Shown here: positions 32,496-33,612 of the stretch, piece after piece
How positions within the stretch are numbered: the first letter of the stretch is position 1
Layout of the letters: every line of letters starts with the position of its first letter
The notes under the pieces: generated by a model
The model's input: only the letters and a program-made list of their open reading frames with translations
Databases searched by the model: none
What the model was told of the DNA's origin: nothing
Program-made: the position numbers and the translations under genes
From: Aequoribacter sp003520285
GTDB taxonomy: Bacteria > Pseudomonadota > Gammaproteobacteria > Pseudomonadales > Halieaceae
Length of the DNA stretch: 33,612 bases
Assembly: GCA_963966765.1 (NCBI GenBank)
Contig: CAXAAR010000015.1
Coordinates: forward strand, 1 to 33,612
Direction of reading: 5' to 3'

Positions 32496-33185
32496 TCAGT
32501 GTCCCGGCTCATCATTCCAAAGGAACTTGTGCAGCTGCACTTGAAACCGCACTTGCAGATTATCCGCCAGAATCCATTCTGCCAGTTGCGTGGGATTCAT
32601 CTGACCATGCTCCGGCGAAAACAAGACCTCGGCCACTCGATTCATCAAATCAAACTCATCGAGCTTGAATCGAGCCCACTCGTAATCTGTGCGATCACAA
32701 ATCACAAACTTAACCTGATCGATTGCAGTTAATCGCTCGATATTCTCATAGATATTCCGATGCGATTCACCCGACGCCGGCGTCTTCAGATCCAACACCT
32801 TGACGACACGCGGATCGACATCACTGACCGAGATGGCGCCTGAAGTTTCGAGTGACACCTCATAACCCAAATCGCACAGGGTCGTTAGTAAGGGCCAGCA
32901 ATTAGGCTGAGCCAGAGGCTCCCCACCCGTAACGGTGACATACCGAGCCTGATGGCTCTGCACTTCGGCAATGATGGATTCGAGTGGAATACTGGTCCCA
33001 CCGTGAAAGGCATATTCCGTATCACAGTAATGGCATCGCAGCGGGCAACCCGTCAGACGAACAAATACCGTCGGCAAACCCACGGTGCGAGTTTCGCCTT
33101 GCAGGGAATAAAAAATTTCCGTGATACGCAGAGTTTGCGATTCAGTCTCTGCTGATTTGAGCGCAGAGCCGGTAGTAACATTCAT
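32496..33185 (-). CDS. queE: 7-carboxy-7-deazaguanine synthase QueE
   Basis: Radical SAM enzyme that rearranges 6-carboxytetrahydropterin to 7-carboxy-7-deazaguanine. The [4Fe-4S] cysteines are Cys47, Cys51 and Cys54 in TGCPLRCHYCDTEYAF. The substrate/SAM segments FYSLQGET and VTVTGGEPLAQ are present. At 229 aa it is of the family's compact size. It follows cpoB by eight bases and precedes queC, forming a cpoB-queE-queC unit. Confidence 0.95.
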   Translation of the reverse strand: MNVTTGSALKSAETESQTLRITEIFYSLQGETRTVGLPTVFVRLTGCPLRCHYCDTEYAFHGGTSIPLESIIAEVQSHQARYVTVTGGEPLAQPNCWPLLTTLCDLGYEVSLETSGAISVSDVDPRVVKVLDLKTPASGESHRNIYENIERLTAIDQVKFVICDRTDYEWARFKLDEFDLMNRVAEVLFSPEHGQMNPTQLAEWILADNLQVRFQVQLHKFLWNDEPGH

Positions 33186-33193
33186 AACCGTGC

Positions 33194-33612
33194 TCAGAAG
33201 TTTTGACTCAGGAATTGTCTGGCTAGCCCAACCGCCGCATGCTGAGCCTCACTGTACTGACTGATCACTTGATTCAGCAAAGCCTTAGACCTGTCTTTAT
33301 TCCCTTTTGCGAAATAAACAGTCGCCAGCTTGTAAGTGGCGTCGGGCGCTTTGGCGTGGTCTGGATAAAGATCTAACAAGAGCTGGAAAGCTTGTCGTGA
33401 GAGCTCAATATTCGAGGGCTCGACAACCAAATAGAGCTCTCCTAACCAATAGTGCGCGTTCGGGGCAAACAGTCCGTTCGGGTAGTCAATCAAGAACGCA
33501 TTAAATGCAGCTACGGCTTCGGCAAACTCTTTATCGTAGACTCGTTGCCTGGCCGCCACATAAGCCGCCTCTTCGCCAATGGCAGCTCGAGAGCTGGTCT
33601 CTTGCGGGCGCG
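33194..33612 (-). CDS. cpoB: CpoB/YbgF cell division coordinator (C-terminal part, cut by window edge)
   Basis: Periplasmic TPR protein that links Tol-Pal function with PBP1B-dependent peptidoglycan synthesis in E. coli. Only the C-terminal 138 residues are present; the frame stays open to the window edge. It shows about three TPR units, with YDKEFAEAVAAFNAFLIDYP, NAHYWLGELYLVVE and DATYKLATVYFAKGNKDRS, the characteristic CpoB tail. The signal peptide and coiled coil expected at the N-terminus are off the right end. The position before queE supports the name. Confidence 0.9.
   Translation of the reverse strand, partial: RPQETSSRAAIGEEAAYVAARQRVYDKEFAEAVAAFNAFLIDYPNGLFAPNAHYWLGELYLVVEPSNIELSRQAFQLLLDLYPDHAKAPDATYKLATVYFAKGNKDRSKALLNQVISQYSEAQHAAVGLARQFLSQNF

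Overview
This window looks like the chromosome of a marine-type gammaproteobacterium, possibly of the OM60/NOR5, SAR92 or wider Cellvibrionales/Halieaceae group. That placement is inferred from gene order and protein style, not from a database search. The order glmM-folP-ftsH-rlmE-yhbY-greA-carB-carA, the order nrdR-ribD-ribE-ribBA-ribH-nusB-thiL, and the order cpoB-queE-queC-tRNA-Lys all resemble those of Pseudomonas-like genomes. No phage, insertion sequence or CRISPR array was seen.

Region 1 (1-9.3 kb) is housekeeping, mostly on the minus strand: glmM (cut by the window edge), folP, ftsH with a candidate heat-shock promoter, rlmE, yhbY on the plus strand, greA, carB and carA. The carA leader (about 9.31-9.49 kb) holds a promoter, a 29-codon leader reading frame and an intrinsic terminator. 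The leader frame stops inside the terminator loop, which is the layout of a leader-peptide attenuator.

Region 2 (9.5-24.4 kb) is accessory. A plus-strand SDR-MFS pair comes first. It is followed by a minus-strand block that, in the order of transcription, encodes an isovaleryl-CoA dehydrogenase-like enzyme, two overlapping PaaI-type thioesterases, a catalytic/non-catalytic acyl-CoA dehydrogenase pair, an acyl-CoA ligase, an ACAD10/11-like dehydrogenase, a MaoC hydratase, an MFE-2-type SDR, a thiolase, a quinone-oxidoreductase-like enzyme, an iron alcohol dehydrogenase and a YbgC-like thioesterase. Together they supply every step of beta-oxidation of an activated acid. The ten-gene part starts at a promoter whose -10 element lies inside a perfect 15-bp palindrome, a likely repressor operator.

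Region 3 (24.4-30.3 kb) holds a DUF1244 protein facing nrdR, then the riboflavin operon with nusB and thiL. The RibBA-type protein has lost signature residues in both catalytic domains.

Region 4 (30.3-33.6 kb) has eight perfect copies of an 8-bp tandem repeat just upstream of a promoter for a membrane-anchored metallo-beta-lactamase-fold hydrolase. It ends with tRNA-Lys(TTT), which has its own promoter and terminator, then queC, queE and the 3' part of cpoB. No stretch longer than 300 bases lacks a gene.
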